64,000 nt of DNA from Bombiscardovia asteroides_K (GTDB taxonomy: Bacteria > Actinomycetota > Actinomycetes > Actinomycetales > Bifidobacteriaceae), in contig NZ_CP181447.1 of assembly GCF_048001765.1 (NCBI RefSeq), positions 1,674,001 to 1,738,000 on the forward strand. Reading direction: 5' to 3'. Below are positions 24,673 to 33,735 of this stretch, in pieces. The notes beneath the pieces are model-generated. The model was not told the origin of the DNA. It did no database searches and saw only the letters and a program-made list of their open reading frames with translations. The translations under genes and the position numbers were made by a program. Every line of letters begins with the position of its first letter. Within the stretch, counting starts at the first letter, position 1.

Positions 24673-25392
24673 TCAGCAGACGATGCCGCGCTGACGAAGA
24701 TGCTGGCGCAGACTGCTGATGTCCTGGGCAAGAATTCCTTCCATGCCCAGTCTGGCAGCTATAGCCACATGTTCAGGATCCGCATCAACAAAGATCGTAT
24801 GCCCGGGGCTGATGGCGAAGCGGCGCAGGGCTAGACGATAGAAGAGCGGATTGGAAAGGTCCAGATGCTCCTCGGATGAGATCAAGACACCTTTCAAGGC
24901 AGAGAGCGGCGAGAGGGCTTCGGATGCCGCTTCGATCAGCTGACGGGTCGTCGCCGCCATACCCCAAAGGGTCAGGCCAGCTCGCTGCAAATCCCCCAAC
25001 AGGTCCGATGCTCCTGGAAGCAGGCCTTTCACTGCCAGGGTGTAGTTTTCCAGACAGACCCTAACCACCCAGGCGACCGCAGGCCCGTGACTGGTTTCAT
25101 AGTCGGCCAGTGCCTGCTGCGGGTCCACGCCCAGATTGATCTGTCTGCTGACGCAGGCGAAGCCCCAAGGGTCCTCCGGGTCAAGCACCATATCGACCAC
25201 CCCGTCAGGGTACTGTCCAACAAGGGATCGGCGTGGGTCCCAATCCACCAAGGTCCCGGGCAGGGCGAAGAGGATGCTGCCGCCTGGAGCTACGGGATCG
25301 GGACGGTCGTCGCTGAATATATCTTCGCCTGACAGGTCGTCCGATACGCCTTGACCGGATCCCTGCTGTAGCTCCCGATGCTGCCTTGCCAT
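24673..25392 (-). CDS. Degenerate HAD-superfamily protein (probable pseudoenzyme)
   Basis: A 239-residue protein with the layout of a HAD hydrolase, but its catalytic motifs have decayed. Motif I reads ILFALPGTLVDWDP where active enzymes have FDxDGTL, so the nucleophilic Asp is Ala and the second Asp is Pro. Motif II (LWGMAATTR) departs from the usual LTN form. The motif III Lys is absent (SNPLFY instead of KPD.xxY). Motif IV is better kept (IFVDADPEHVAIAARLGM). The frame is intact. The ATG at 25392, preceded by GGGG, is preferred to a TTG at 25455. It is convergent with the response regulator. It may be a regulatory relic or a structural protein. Confidence 0.75.
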   Translation of the reverse strand: MARQHRELQQGSGQGVSDDLSGEDIFSDDRPDPVAPGGSILFALPGTLVDWDPRRSLVGQYPDGVVDMVLDPEDPWGFACVSRQINLGVDPQQALADYETSHGPAVAWVVRVCLENYTLAVKGLLPGASDLLGDLQRAGLTLWGMAATTRQLIEAASEALSPLSALKGVLISSEEHLDLSNPLFYRLALRRFAISPGHTIFVDADPEHVAIAARLGMEGILAQDISSLRQHLRQRGIVC

Positions 25393-25564
25393 GCCCCCAG
25401 AATAAACATCTGGACCTACAGGGCCTACGGCAGATTCCAGTAGGCACGTGGTCAATCACTATACGGAGACCGGTGCATGGATATATTGAAGCCAGCCATG
25501 GTCGAATCTTATGTTTTGCAACCTGCCCTGGGCGGAAGGCCCGCCCGGTACGAAAGGAGCCGTC

Positions 25565-26176
25565 ATGCGTCGACTGCTACTCACATCCTCATTCTCCGCT
25601 ACCGCTGACAGGTTGCCCGCCTTCCTCGAGGGCTCCGCCAAGAATCATACGGTGGCCTTCATTCCCACGGCCAACCTCCCACAGCGTTCAGGTGGTTATG
25701 TCCAGGAAGCTCGCAAGGCATTCACTGACATGGGCTGCAGGATCGACGACCTGGAAGTCTCGACCTCCGATCCGGAGACCATACGCCGAAGCCTGGAGGA
25801 GGACGACCTAATCTACTTATCCGGCGGCAACACCTTCTTCCTGCTGCAGGAGCTGCGTCGCTCAGGCGCTGCGGATCTGATCAGGCAGCAGGTGGATCAG
25901 GGCAAACCCTATATCGGCGAATCGGCCGGCGCTGTGGTAACCGGTCCCGATATCGGCTTCCTGGATGCCATGGATCCGCGCTCGGCCGCCCCGGATCTGG
26001 ACTTCACCACCGGGCTGGGTCTGGTGGACTTCCGCCTCCTCCCCCACCTTGATTCCGAGCCTTTCGCCGAGGTGACCAGAAAAATTCTTGACCACTACTG
26101 CAATGATGGTCCCATGGTGGCCATCAGCAACAGCCAAGCCGTGGCTGTCCACGGACATTGCCTGACCATCCTCTAA
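25565..26176 (+). CDS. Peptidase E-like protein (S51 family)
   Basis: A 203-residue protein of the S51 serine peptidase family, whose best known member PepE cleaves Asp-X dipeptides. The nucleophile elbow is IGESAGAVVTG and a candidate catalytic His is in FRLLPHLDSEP. LIYLSGGNTFFLLQEL is the family's glycine-rich turn. It could serve cytoplasmic peptide turnover. The ATG at 25565 has AAAGGAG in front; the frame runs open upstream without conserved sequence. It ends 10 bp before the convergent CLC gene. Confidence 0.87.
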   Translation: MRRLLLTSSFSATADRLPAFLEGSAKNHTVAFIPTANLPQRSGGYVQEARKAFTDMGCRIDDLEVSTSDPETIRRSLEEDDLIYLSGGNTFFLLQELRRSGAADLIRQQVDQGKPYIGESAGAVVTGPDIGFLDAMDPRSAAPDLDFTTGLGLVDFRLLPHLDSEPFAEVTRKILDHYCNDGPMVAISNSQAVAVHGHCLTIL

Positions 26177-26186
26177 AGAGCACCCG

Positions 26187-27746
26187 TCAGCGGCAGAGAC
26201 CTTCCATGACACGACGGGCCTGGTCCAGGCGATCACCCGGACAGAGCAGGATGACACCGTCTCCCGCGAGCAGCCGCAGATCACCAGCGGGAATCAGCCG
26301 ATGCTCGCCCCTGCGCAGACCGACCACGGCGCATCCGTGCGGCCATGGGACCTGTCCCAGCAGACGACCAGCCGCCGGGCTGCCATGCTCTATGGGGAAC
26401 TCCACAGTAACCCTGGCAGGAACCTGGGCATCTGGAGCATGCCCTCGGCGGAAACGCTCCAGCAGAGCCTCGTATATGGGCTCAACACGCAGCAAATCGG
26501 ACACCATCAGGGCCGTGAAGGCGCACAGGGCCACGGGGAGCATATGGACCAGGGAGCCAGACATCTCCACCGTCAGCAGGATGGAGGTTATGGGGGCCTT
26601 GACCGAGGCCGTCAGGGTGCCTGCCATGGCACAGACCGCGCAGACCGGAATGATTCGAACGGGCATCCCCAGGGCGGCCGCACCCATCCCGCACAGGGAC
26701 CCGGTCAGCGTGCCGACCGCCAGAATAGGCATGAAGATGCCGCCGGGGGCACCGCTGCCAAAGGAAGTGGCCGTAAAAAGCATCTTGACCAGAAGCAAAA
26801 CCAACAGGTTGATGGCAACCGACCAGGCCAGCTCATGGACAGACTCCGCCTTGCCGATCAGGTCCTCGCCGCCACCCAGAACAGCAGGCAGCAGCAATCC
26901 TACCGGCAGGGCCAGGAAGAGGGAGATCACCGGTCCCAGCTTCGAGGGCAGGTGGCTGTAAAGGCTCTGCGCGCCCAGCAGCAGACGGTTCATGGCAGCT
27001 CCCACAAGGCCGGCCACCAGCCCAAGGGGGATCATCAGCAGATACTGGGCAATGGTCAACTGGGGCATAGCCGTAAAGTCCAGGACAGGGCGCAGGCCGA
27101 AGCGGTTCTTGGCGATAAAATCAGCACTCAGGCAGGCCATGGCCGCCGAAAGAAGAATCATTGGCGAAAAGGACCGGTGGATCTCCTCCAGGGCGAAAAC
27201 CATCCCCGACAAAGGCGCGTTGAAGGCTGCAGACAGACCGGCAGCCGCGCCCGAGGTCACCAGGCAGGTCTCCTCCACACGGTCTCGGCGCAATCCTCGG
27301 GAAACCAGCTGGGAACCGGCTGCGCCGATCTGCACCGAGGGCCCCTCGCGACCCAAAGACAGGCCGAACATGCCGCAGGCCAGACCGCCCAGAAATCGTA
27401 CGCCCAGCACAGGCAGAGCAGGCATGCGCATGCCGTGGATGACCACACCCTCCACCTGCGGAATGCCGGAGCCGGAGGCCATGGGAACCCGGCGGACCAT
27501 CCAGGCCAGGGCCAGGCCGACCAGCAGGGCGGCCAACAGCCAAGGAAGGATTATCAGAGGTTGGTCACGCATCTGTGCGTAGGCCCATCGAGCGAACCTG
27601 GTGCCATAGCCGATGCCCTGCCTGTAGAGCACCACCAGTACTCCCACCAGCAATCCACAGCAGGCGGCCCTGAACGCTACCAGCCACCGGCTGACTCGAC
27701 CCGGTCTGGTCACCCCCATCGGGTCGGAACGATGGGTCTGATCCAT
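26187..27746 (-). CDS. CLC-family chloride channel/antiporter with TrkA-C domain
   Basis: A 519-residue membrane protein. The three anion-selectivity signatures are present: GSGIPQVEGV, GREGPSVQIGAAGS (with the gating Glu typical of H+/Cl- exchangers) and GSGAPGGIFMPILAVG. Around ten or more hydrophobic helices fill the first 420 residues. The C-terminal 80 residues resemble a TrkA-C regulatory domain (GRLLGQVPWPHGCAVVGLRR). The family start was set at the ATG at 27746; the frame continues 72 codons upstream with no conserved text. A role in acid resistance or chloride balance is plausible. Confidence 0.92.
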   Translation of the reverse strand: MDQTHRSDPMGVTRPGRVSRWLVAFRAACCGLLVGVLVVLYRQGIGYGTRFARWAYAQMRDQPLIILPWLLAALLVGLALAWMVRRVPMASGSGIPQVEGVVIHGMRMPALPVLGVRFLGGLACGMFGLSLGREGPSVQIGAAGSQLVSRGLRRDRVEETCLVTSGAAAGLSAAFNAPLSGMVFALEEIHRSFSPMILLSAAMACLSADFIAKNRFGLRPVLDFTAMPQLTIAQYLLMIPLGLVAGLVGAAMNRLLLGAQSLYSHLPSKLGPVISLFLALPVGLLLPAVLGGGEDLIGKAESVHELAWSVAINLLVLLLVKMLFTATSFGSGAPGGIFMPILAVGTLTGSLCGMGAAALGMPVRIIPVCAVCAMAGTLTASVKAPITSILLTVEMSGSLVHMLPVALCAFTALMVSDLLRVEPIYEALLERFRRGHAPDAQVPARVTVEFPIEHGSPAAGRLLGQVPWPHGCAVVGLRRGEHRLIPAGDLRLLAGDGVILLCPGDRLDQARRVMEGLCR

Positions 27747-27876
27747 CTCATCTGCCGATGGCCCTTTTCTCCAAGACAGATTCAGCCTCACCGGCCTGCT
27801 CCTTCCCTCCTTCACGCACAACGGTTTCCAGCATCCCCCAGGGCAGAGACCAGGAGTACTGGCTGAGTCGACGGCG

Positions 27877-28476
27877 TCAACTCTCAGGCAGTATGAACAC
27901 CTGGGATGCCAGCTTCCGAGCAAGATCCGGCAGGCAGGAGCCAGGAAGGCAGACGGACACATCGTCGGAGCCCAATGGCAGTGCTGTCTGTTCGTCTGTC
28001 ACCGTCAGATTACCGTCCAGAACGACGGTATCCACCTGACCGCGATGGCCAACAAGATCAAGCAGCGAGACCCGACCCGGCACCGTATCCAGACATTGAC
28101 GCAAGGTGGCAGCGGAGGCCATGTGCAGCCTTCGGCATCCGACCACTTCCCGCACTTGGTGCAAATCAGGCCGCACTATACCCTTGGCTACCAAGAGTAT
28201 CAGCAGGCCTCCAGCATCCTCCAGCAGCAGGAACTTGGACAGGTTTTCCACAGAGAGCCCCAGCAGATCAGCAATGCCCAGCTCCATGCCCTGATCGATG
28301 GTGTCCAAGGGCGGATGCTGAACGACGCTCCAATCCGTCCTCAAACCATCCAGAAGCTCTCGCACGGGCAGGGGAATCATCCTGTCACCCAAGCCTAATG
28401 GCCTCTCATCTATACCGTTCGGGGCGCCAAGGTCTGCTCTAGCGGCAGGTTCAGTGTTGTCATCGCCTGGTCTCAT
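27877..28476 (-). CDS. YbaK/ProX-type aminoacyl-tRNA editing domain protein
   Basis: A 199-residue protein of the YbaK/prolyl-tRNA deacylase superfamily, which clears mischarged tRNAs in trans. The family pattern is seen in ENLSKFLLLEDAGGLLILLV, then CRRLHMASAATL and TVPGRVSLLDL, and VDTVVLDGNLTVTD. The usual His-Pro pair late in the domain reads LPL here, so activity is less certain. It starts 10 bp after the upstream membrane-protein gene and is probably co-transcribed with it. Confidence 0.8.
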   Translation of the reverse strand: MRPGDDNTEPAARADLGAPNGIDERPLGLGDRMIPLPVRELLDGLRTDWSVVQHPPLDTIDQGMELGIADLLGLSVENLSKFLLLEDAGGLLILLVAKGIVRPDLHQVREVVGCRRLHMASAATLRQCLDTVPGRVSLLDLVGHRGQVDTVVLDGNLTVTDEQTALPLGSDDVSVCLPGSCLPDLARKLASQVFILPES

Positions 28477-28486
28477 GAGCGCATTA

Positions 28487-28984
28487 TCAGTCGTTGGCCA
28501 CCTCTGAGTCGGGCTTCAGCTCCTCCTCCTTCTGGCCTATCCGCTTCCTGTCTATGCGATAGTAAGCGTTGAATAGGCCGCCGGATGTCAGCAGGAAGAC
28601 AAGGAGAACCAGCAACCATATGTTCTCCTTGGCTTCGTAGGTCTCAAGCAGTTCATAAGAGGAGGAAATCATCTTCAACCAACCTGCAACTGACACGAAG
28701 TACCAGGCAGTCGCCTGGTCAAGGAAGCTCAGCGCCCGTCGCCGTTCTGATCGGGTCCTGGTGGCCTGACGGAGAATTTCGTGCCCGCGTTTGCGCTCCA
28801 AGTGGATCTTGACGATGGGGGCCAGCCACCACCAAGGCGAGACCTCATCCCAATTCTTGCTGAGTTGATCAAAGTCGTCCAGGAGCTCCTGATATTCCTG
28901 CAGCTCCATCAGCCCCTGGAAGAGTGGGAATGTGAAAAGCAACCAATCTCCGATCAGAGAGACAATGGCGATGAATTGATCCAC
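28487..28984 (-). CDS. Uncharacterised membrane protein
   Basis: A 165-residue protein that I do not recognise. It has a hydrophobic N-terminus, a charged central helix (PIVKIHLERKRGHEILRQAT and an Arg-rich stretch), an aromatic segment AWYFVSVAGWLKM and a strong membrane helix (IWLLVLLVFLLTSGGLF) before a charged tail. It is the upstream member of a two-gene unit with the YbaK-like gene. No functional guess is justified. Confidence 0.7.
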   Translation of the reverse strand: MDQFIAIVSLIGDWLLFTFPLFQGLMELQEYQELLDDFDQLSKNWDEVSPWWWLAPIVKIHLERKRGHEILRQATRTRSERRRALSFLDQATAWYFVSVAGWLKMISSSYELLETYEAKENIWLLVLLVFLLTSGGLFNAYYRIDRKRIGQKEEELKPDSEVAND

Positions 28985-29140
28985 AACCCGACCTTTCCCT
29001 TGCAGAGTCGGCGCCCAAGGGTCGGCTCGCGTGATTAAGCATGGCTACCATTCATCATTGTAGACACCAGGTACCTGCCCAAACCGCTGTTCCAATTACT
29101 GACCTCAGGACCGGGGGCAGAAGGTTCAGCGAATACAAGA

Positions 29141-29166
29141 ATGCCCCGGATATGGCTCCGGGGCAT
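29141..29166 (-). terminator. Hairpin downstream of tRNA-Ser(TGA)
   Basis: ATGCCCCGGA and TCCGGGGCAT form a perfect 10-bp stem with a 6-base loop, nine bases beyond the tRNA 3' end on the minus strand. The following bases TTCTTGTATTC are moderately T-rich. Confidence 0.7.
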
Positions 29167-29174
29167 CAACCAGG

Positions 29175-29259
29175 CGGACAGGGCGGGATTCGAACCCGCG
29201 GTGGCTTGCGCCACAACGGTTTTCAAGACCGTCTCTTTCGGCCGCTCAGACACCTGTCC
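29175..29259 (-). tRNA. tRNA-Ser (anticodon TGA)
   Basis: On the minus strand, acceptor GGACAGG pairs with CCTGTCC. The anticodon stem ACGGT/ACCGT encloses CTTGAAA, giving anticodon TGA for TCA codons. A long variable arm (GTGGCGCAAGCCAC) marks a class II tRNA, and the T loop is TTCGAAT. The discriminator is G. It lies 93 bp downstream of serS in the same direction. Confidence 0.96.
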
Positions 29260-29352
29260 AAAAGACGTGCCAATTAGGCACGTCACTCATCATACGACAT
29301 CAAGGTTGGTCCAACCACCAACGGAATGTCGGTTGCTTCCGACAGAGGCGGC

Positions 29353-30639
29353 TCAGGCCTCCCAGGTCTTGGGCTCGATAACCTCCTTGCCGCCCACATA
29401 GGAGCGCATGGCCTCAGGGATGACGATAGAGCCATCGGCGTTCTGATGGTTCTCCAGGATGGCGACCAACCAGCGGGTGGTGGCCAGGGTCCCGTTCAGG
29501 GTGCTGACAGGACGCGTAGAGCCGTCCTCCAACCGCTCGCGTTCGTTGAGACGGCGGGCCTGGTACTCGGTGCAGTTGGAGGTTGACGTCAGCTCGCGAT
29601 AGCGACCCTGGGTGGGCACCCAGGCCTCGCAGTCGAACTTGCGCGCAGCCGAGGACCCCAGGTCTCCTGCGGCGGTGTCGATGATCCGGTAGGGCACGTC
29701 CACCTTGGCCAGCATCTCCTGCTCCATAGCCAACAGCTGCTGGTGCTGGTCGCGGGAGTCCTCCTGCTTGCAGTAGACGAACATCTCCACCTTGTCGAAC
29801 TGGTGGACACGGATGATGCCCATGGTGTCCTTGCCGGCCGAGCCAGCCTCTCGCCTGTAGCAGCTGGACCAGCCACAGTAGCGCAGCGGACCCTTGCTCA
29901 GGTCCAGAATCTCATCCTCATGCATGCCGGCCAAGGAGACCTCCGATGTGCCCACCAGATACTGGTCGTCAGGCTCGCGCAGGCGATAGATCTCATCGGC
30001 ATGGGCATTCAGGAATCCGGTGCCGGCCATGACCTCAGGGCGGACCAAGGTGGGTGTAATGGTAGGAATGAATCCATGCTCCATGGCCTGGTCCACGGCC
30101 ATGGTCAACATGGCAATCTCCAGCCGGGCCACATCTCCACGCAGGAAGTAAAAGCGGGAACCTGAGACCTTGACGCCCCTGCGCATATCGATGCCGGCCA
30201 CGCCAACGCCCAGGTCCAGGTGGTTCTTGGGTTCGAAGCCCTCCTTGGCGAAGTCGCGCGGAGTGCCGATCTTCTTGACCACCACGTAGTCGTCCTCGCC
30301 ACCCTCGGGCGCTTCAGGCTCCACCACATTGCTGAACTTCCACATCAAATCGGTGTACCTGGCGTTGGCCTCGTCAGAGGCTGACTTGCAGGCATTCACC
30401 TTCTCGGACAGGCTCTTGGTCCGGGCCAGAAGATCGGCCTTCTCATCAGGAGAGGCCGAACCCATGCGTTTGCCGAGCGACTTCTGCTCGGCCCTGCAGC
30501 TCTCGTAATCCTGGAGTGCAGCCCTGCGCTCGCTGTCCGCCTTCAGCACTTCGTCGACGAGTTCGACCGATTCGCCGCGTTTGCGCTGTGATTCACGGAC
30601 AACATCCGGATGTTCCTGAATGAACCTGATATCTAACAT
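29353..30639 (-). CDS. serS: Seryl-tRNA synthetase
   Basis: Charges tRNA-Ser. The 428 residues show the N-terminal coiled-coil arm (about residues 30-105, rich in Arg/Glu/Lys), then the class II core with GTSEVSLAGMHEDEIL, motif 2 CYRREAGSAGKDTMGIIRVH and motif 3 STLNGTLATTRWLVAILENH. The conserved start LDIRFIQEHPDVVRES begins at residue 2, so the ATG at 30639 is secure. It stands between the serine dehydratase genes and tRNA-Ser(TGA), all on the minus strand. Confidence 0.98.
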   Translation of the reverse strand: MLDIRFIQEHPDVVRESQRKRGESVELVDEVLKADSERRAALQDYESCRAEQKSLGKRMGSASPDEKADLLARTKSLSEKVNACKSASDEANARYTDLMWKFSNVVEPEAPEGGEDDYVVVKKIGTPRDFAKEGFEPKNHLDLGVGVAGIDMRRGVKVSGSRFYFLRGDVARLEIAMLTMAVDQAMEHGFIPTITPTLVRPEVMAGTGFLNAHADEIYRLREPDDQYLVGTSEVSLAGMHEDEILDLSKGPLRYCGWSSCYRREAGSAGKDTMGIIRVHQFDKVEMFVYCKQEDSRDQHQQLLAMEQEMLAKVDVPYRIIDTAAGDLGSSAARKFDCEAWVPTQGRYRELTSTSNCTEYQARRLNERERLEDGSTRPVSTLNGTLATTRWLVAILENHQNADGSIVIPEAMRSYVGGKEVIEPKTWEA

Positions 30640-30790
30640 ATCTGAATTGTATGACTTTCAGGGGACACGAAAACCGGCTCCGCACACCTCTTTCCAAGCC
30701 TTATGGCCTCTGCCGCGACCAGCCATGGGGAGCGGCCGAGACAGGAAGGCAGACGGGAACCATCCGTCGCTTATATGCGACCGCCCCGCA

Positions 30791-31666
30791 TCATTTGCCG
30801 AATACAGTCTTGCGGAACCGTTTGCCGGTAGGGGTGCCCGCCAGCCCGCCGACACCAGTCTCCCTCAGTGATGAGGGCATGCTCTCGCCTATGGACTTCA
30901 TGGCTGCGATGACCTCATCGGGCGGAATCCTGCTGACGCCGCCCGATAAGGCGATGTCAGCAGCAATCAAAGCGTTGGCGGTTCCGATGGCGTTGCGATT
31001 TACGCAAGGCACCTCCACCAGGCCAGCCACGGGATCGCAGACAAGGCCCAGCAGATTGCTCATGGCTATGGCGAAAGCCTGGGCACAGGCATCAGGATCG
31101 CCCCCTGCGCCCTCAACCGCTGCAGCGGCAGCCATGCCGGATGCGCTGCCCACCTCGGCCTGACAGCCGCCTGTAGCCCCGGAAATCATCGCCTTGTTGG
31201 CCGTGACCAGACCGAAAGCCCCTGCAGTGAACAGGCAGCGGATCAGCCCATCGTCATCCAGCCCCAGTCGATTTTTCAGCACAGTGAGCACTCCGGGCAG
31301 GGTGCCCGAAGAGCCGGCCGTAGGCGTCGCGCAGATGATGCCCATGGCCGCGTTGACCTCATTGGTAGCCATGGCAGCCTCGACGGCCTGCAAGATGGCA
31401 TCACCGCTCAGGCTGGTTCGCGTCTTCCGGTAATGCTCCAGCAGCGCCGCCTGGCCACCGCTCAGCCCAGTCTTGGAAAACACGCCATCGCCCTGGGACC
31501 CTCTGGCGACGGCAGCCTGCATAACCTGCAGGTTCCTGGCCATTCTCTTCCATATCTGTTCACGGGTCTGGTGCGAACGCCGCACCTCCTCATCGATGGC
31601 AACTTCAGATATCGACGAGCCGCGCTCTTCGGCCATACTCACGAGTTCAGCGATCGAAGTGAACAT
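30791..31666 (-). CDS. sdaAA: L-serine dehydratase, iron-sulfur-dependent, alpha subunit
   Basis: Deaminates L-serine to pyruvate and ammonia together with the beta chain. It is 291 residues, with conserved GIICATPTAGSSGTLPG and GCQAEVGSASGMAAAA, and Cys residues in ICATPT, GGCQAE and VCDPVAGLVEVPC as candidate ligands of the oxygen-sensitive 4Fe-4S cluster. It lies 12 bp downstream of the beta gene in the same operon. The enzyme would feed serine into pyruvate metabolism and is typical of anaerobes and fermenters. Confidence 0.95.
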   Translation of the reverse strand: MFTSIAELVSMAEERGSSISEVAIDEEVRRSHQTREQIWKRMARNLQVMQAAVARGSQGDGVFSKTGLSGGQAALLEHYRKTRTSLSGDAILQAVEAAMATNEVNAAMGIICATPTAGSSGTLPGVLTVLKNRLGLDDDGLIRCLFTAGAFGLVTANKAMISGATGGCQAEVGSASGMAAAAAVEGAGGDPDACAQAFAIAMSNLLGLVCDPVAGLVEVPCVNRNAIGTANALIAADIALSGGVSRIPPDEVIAAMKSIGESMPSSLRETGVGGLAGTPTGKRFRKTVFGK

Positions 31667-31678
31667 GCGCCATGCCTC

Positions 31679-32356
31679 CTAGTCGATATAAATCATCCGG
31701 CACGAGTGATCCGCGATCTGCTTCTGCTGCTGCGCGGACAGCGGATTGTCCAAATCGAACTCGTACACCGCCATGCCGGCCGGCCCCTCGGGCTCATATC
31801 TGGTCCGCTTGGTCACGCCCTCTTCCCGTAGCAGATTGCGTATGTGCTCCAAACGCCGGCCGGCGTCATTTTCGGATTCATCCAGTTCCACCAGCAGGAT
31901 GGGCAGAAGCCCTGGAGGAGTGATCAGACAGCCGTCCAAGTTGATACGCCGCACTTCAATGGTCCCGCCCCCGATGGAACAAGCCGCGTAGATCACCCGA
32001 CCGGCTGGGCCCTGCAAGTCCAGAACAGCGGTGTTCGGGTGGTCGATGGGACTGGGTTCGTCCTCCTCATGGAAGGTCAGCTCCATACCCTGTCTGCGGG
32101 CGATGCCAATGGCATCAGGTACCCGGGGGTCATCCGGTGCAAAACCCAACAGGCCACTGATAATGGCATAGTCGGTACCGTGACCGCTATGCGTGCGGGC
32201 GAAGGAGTCATAATAATGAATATCAGCACGGTTCGGAACACCTCCGGCAAGGATGTGGCCAACCCGACCAATGGCCACTGCCCCAGCTGTGTGCGAACTG
32301 GAGGGTCCGATCATGATGGGACCTATGATGTCGAACACGCTCTTGTACTTATCCAT
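31679..32356 (-). CDS. sdaAB: L-serine dehydratase, iron-sulfur-dependent, beta subunit
   Basis: The partner chain of the serine dehydratase, 225 residues. It has the family signature SVFDIIGPIMIGPSSSHTAG at the N-terminus, YDSFARTHSGHGTDYAIISG and a C-terminal ACT-like region (LPILLVELDESENDAGRRLE). The ATG at 32356 has GAGGAGG five bases upstream; the frame is open for 42 more codons without conserved sequence. It is the first gene of the pair and is followed by sdaAA, serS and tRNA-Ser. Confidence 0.95.
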   Translation of the reverse strand: MDKYKSVFDIIGPIMIGPSSSHTAGAVAIGRVGHILAGGVPNRADIHYYDSFARTHSGHGTDYAIISGLLGFAPDDPRVPDAIGIARRQGMELTFHEEDEPSPIDHPNTAVLDLQGPAGRVIYAACSIGGGTIEVRRINLDGCLITPPGLLPILLVELDESENDAGRRLEHIRNLLREEGVTKRTRYEPEGPAGMAVYEFDLDNPLSAQQQKQIADHSCRMIYID

Positions 32357-32576
32357 GCCTGCCTCCTCTTCCCACACCCCCGGGCTTTCCCAGACTCCCA
32401 GCGCACGGAGCCGTTGCAACTCCAGACCGAGGGGACCACATGGACCGAGTGCCATCTTAACTTTGCGGTTTTCACAACTCAATCAGCTCATACTGTCAGC
32501 GTGATTGCTGTAGAGGGTTCGTTCACGTCGGACACACCCAGAGATATCGGGTCGGCACGGCGCGCAAAATAGAGTC

Positions 32577-33671
32577 ATGCCAATTCCAGCGGTCGTCATC
32601 CTCACCATCCTGGCAGCGGCGGCCATTGTCGTCACTGCGGTGGTGCTGATCGTCCGTGCCCAAAGACGGCATAGGTTCGCCATGCAGATCCTGGCCCGGG
32701 ACGACGACCAGCTCAGCTACGCTTTCGTAATCAACCCCTCCAAGCCCCAGGCCGCCGCCGCCCGTGAACACATCCAGCAATATTGCCGGAACAAGGGCAT
32801 CAGCGAGTTCAGCTTCATCGAAACCCAGCTGGATCGGGACGGGAAAGCCTGTGCCCGCATGGCACTGGAGCGTGGGGCCAACGTAGTCGTTGCCGTGGGC
32901 GGGGACGGGACCGTGCGCACCGTAGCCAGCGCCATGGCTTCCAGCGACCATGTCATGGGCATCATCCCAATCGGGACCGGAAACCTCTTCGCACGGAACA
33001 TGGGCATTCCCGTAGGCGATCTGGACGCTGCCCTGGCCGTGGCCACCTCGCACGGGTCCACCCAGGTGGATGTGGGTCGCATGGCCCTGCTCGATGCAGA
33101 CGGTCAGGAGCAAGGCCATGGTCACGCCTTCCTGATCATTGCCGGCATCGGTTTCGACGCCCTGATGATCGATGACACCGACCCCAACCTGAAGAAGACC
33201 GTCAGCTGGCTTGCTTATTTCATTAGCGGCGCCAAGCATCTGTTCGCACCCAAGTACACCGCCGACATCGCCATCACCCGGCCCGACCAAGTCACGCAGA
33301 CCAATACCTCAGTGACCTTCCGCACCTTCATGGCCGGCAACTGCGGGGAGATTCCAGGATTCTCCCTGATGCCCGACGCCTCCTACGATGACGGCATCCT
33401 GGACTTCGAAATCATCGACACCTCCGCCGGCCTGATCGGCTGGGCCAACCTCTTCGGTGACGTTATGCATCAGACCATCACCCGCAAGTCCAGCCAGAGC
33501 CCCCTGTCGACCAACTCCACCATCGTCCAGCTGCAGGGGACCAAGGCGGAAATCCGCTTGGAGAAGCCCGCCCTGGCCCAGGTGGACGGCGATATTCTGG
33601 GCGAGACCCGCCACATCGCACTCAGCGTGGAACGCCAGGCCCTGGACGTGCGAGTGCCGCAGTCTGACTAA
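32577..33671 (+). CDS. Diacylglycerol kinase-family lipid kinase
   Basis: A 364-residue protein with an N-terminal membrane anchor (residues 5-27) and a DAGK catalytic domain carrying the nucleotide-binding GGDGT at residues 108-112 and the conserved GIIPIGTGNLFARNMGIP. The second half holds IIAGIGFDALMIDDTD and the C-terminal beta-sandwich. These enzymes phosphorylate diacylglycerol or related lipids and recycle membrane lipids in Gram-positives. It is divergent from the serine dehydratase operon. Confidence 0.92.
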   Translation: MPIPAVVILTILAAAAIVVTAVVLIVRAQRRHRFAMQILARDDDQLSYAFVINPSKPQAAAAREHIQQYCRNKGISEFSFIETQLDRDGKACARMALERGANVVVAVGGDGTVRTVASAMASSDHVMGIIPIGTGNLFARNMGIPVGDLDAALAVATSHGSTQVDVGRMALLDADGQEQGHGHAFLIIAGIGFDALMIDDTDPNLKKTVSWLAYFISGAKHLFAPKYTADIAITRPDQVTQTNTSVTFRTFMAGNCGEIPGFSLMPDASYDDGILDFEIIDTSAGLIGWANLFGDVMHQTITRKSSQSPLSTNSTIVQLQGTKAEIRLEKPALAQVDGDILGETRHIALSVERQALDVRVPQSD

Positions 33672-33735
33672 GGCCTTCTGACTCAGACCCAAGGAGCCTG
33701 TTGCGCATCTGTCCGCTTTCTCATGCCGGGGTGGC

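Noticed and set aside
26301..27866. 521-codon plus-strand frame over the CLC gene
   Set aside because: Gln/His/Gly-rich shadow translation of a conserved transporter on the other strand.
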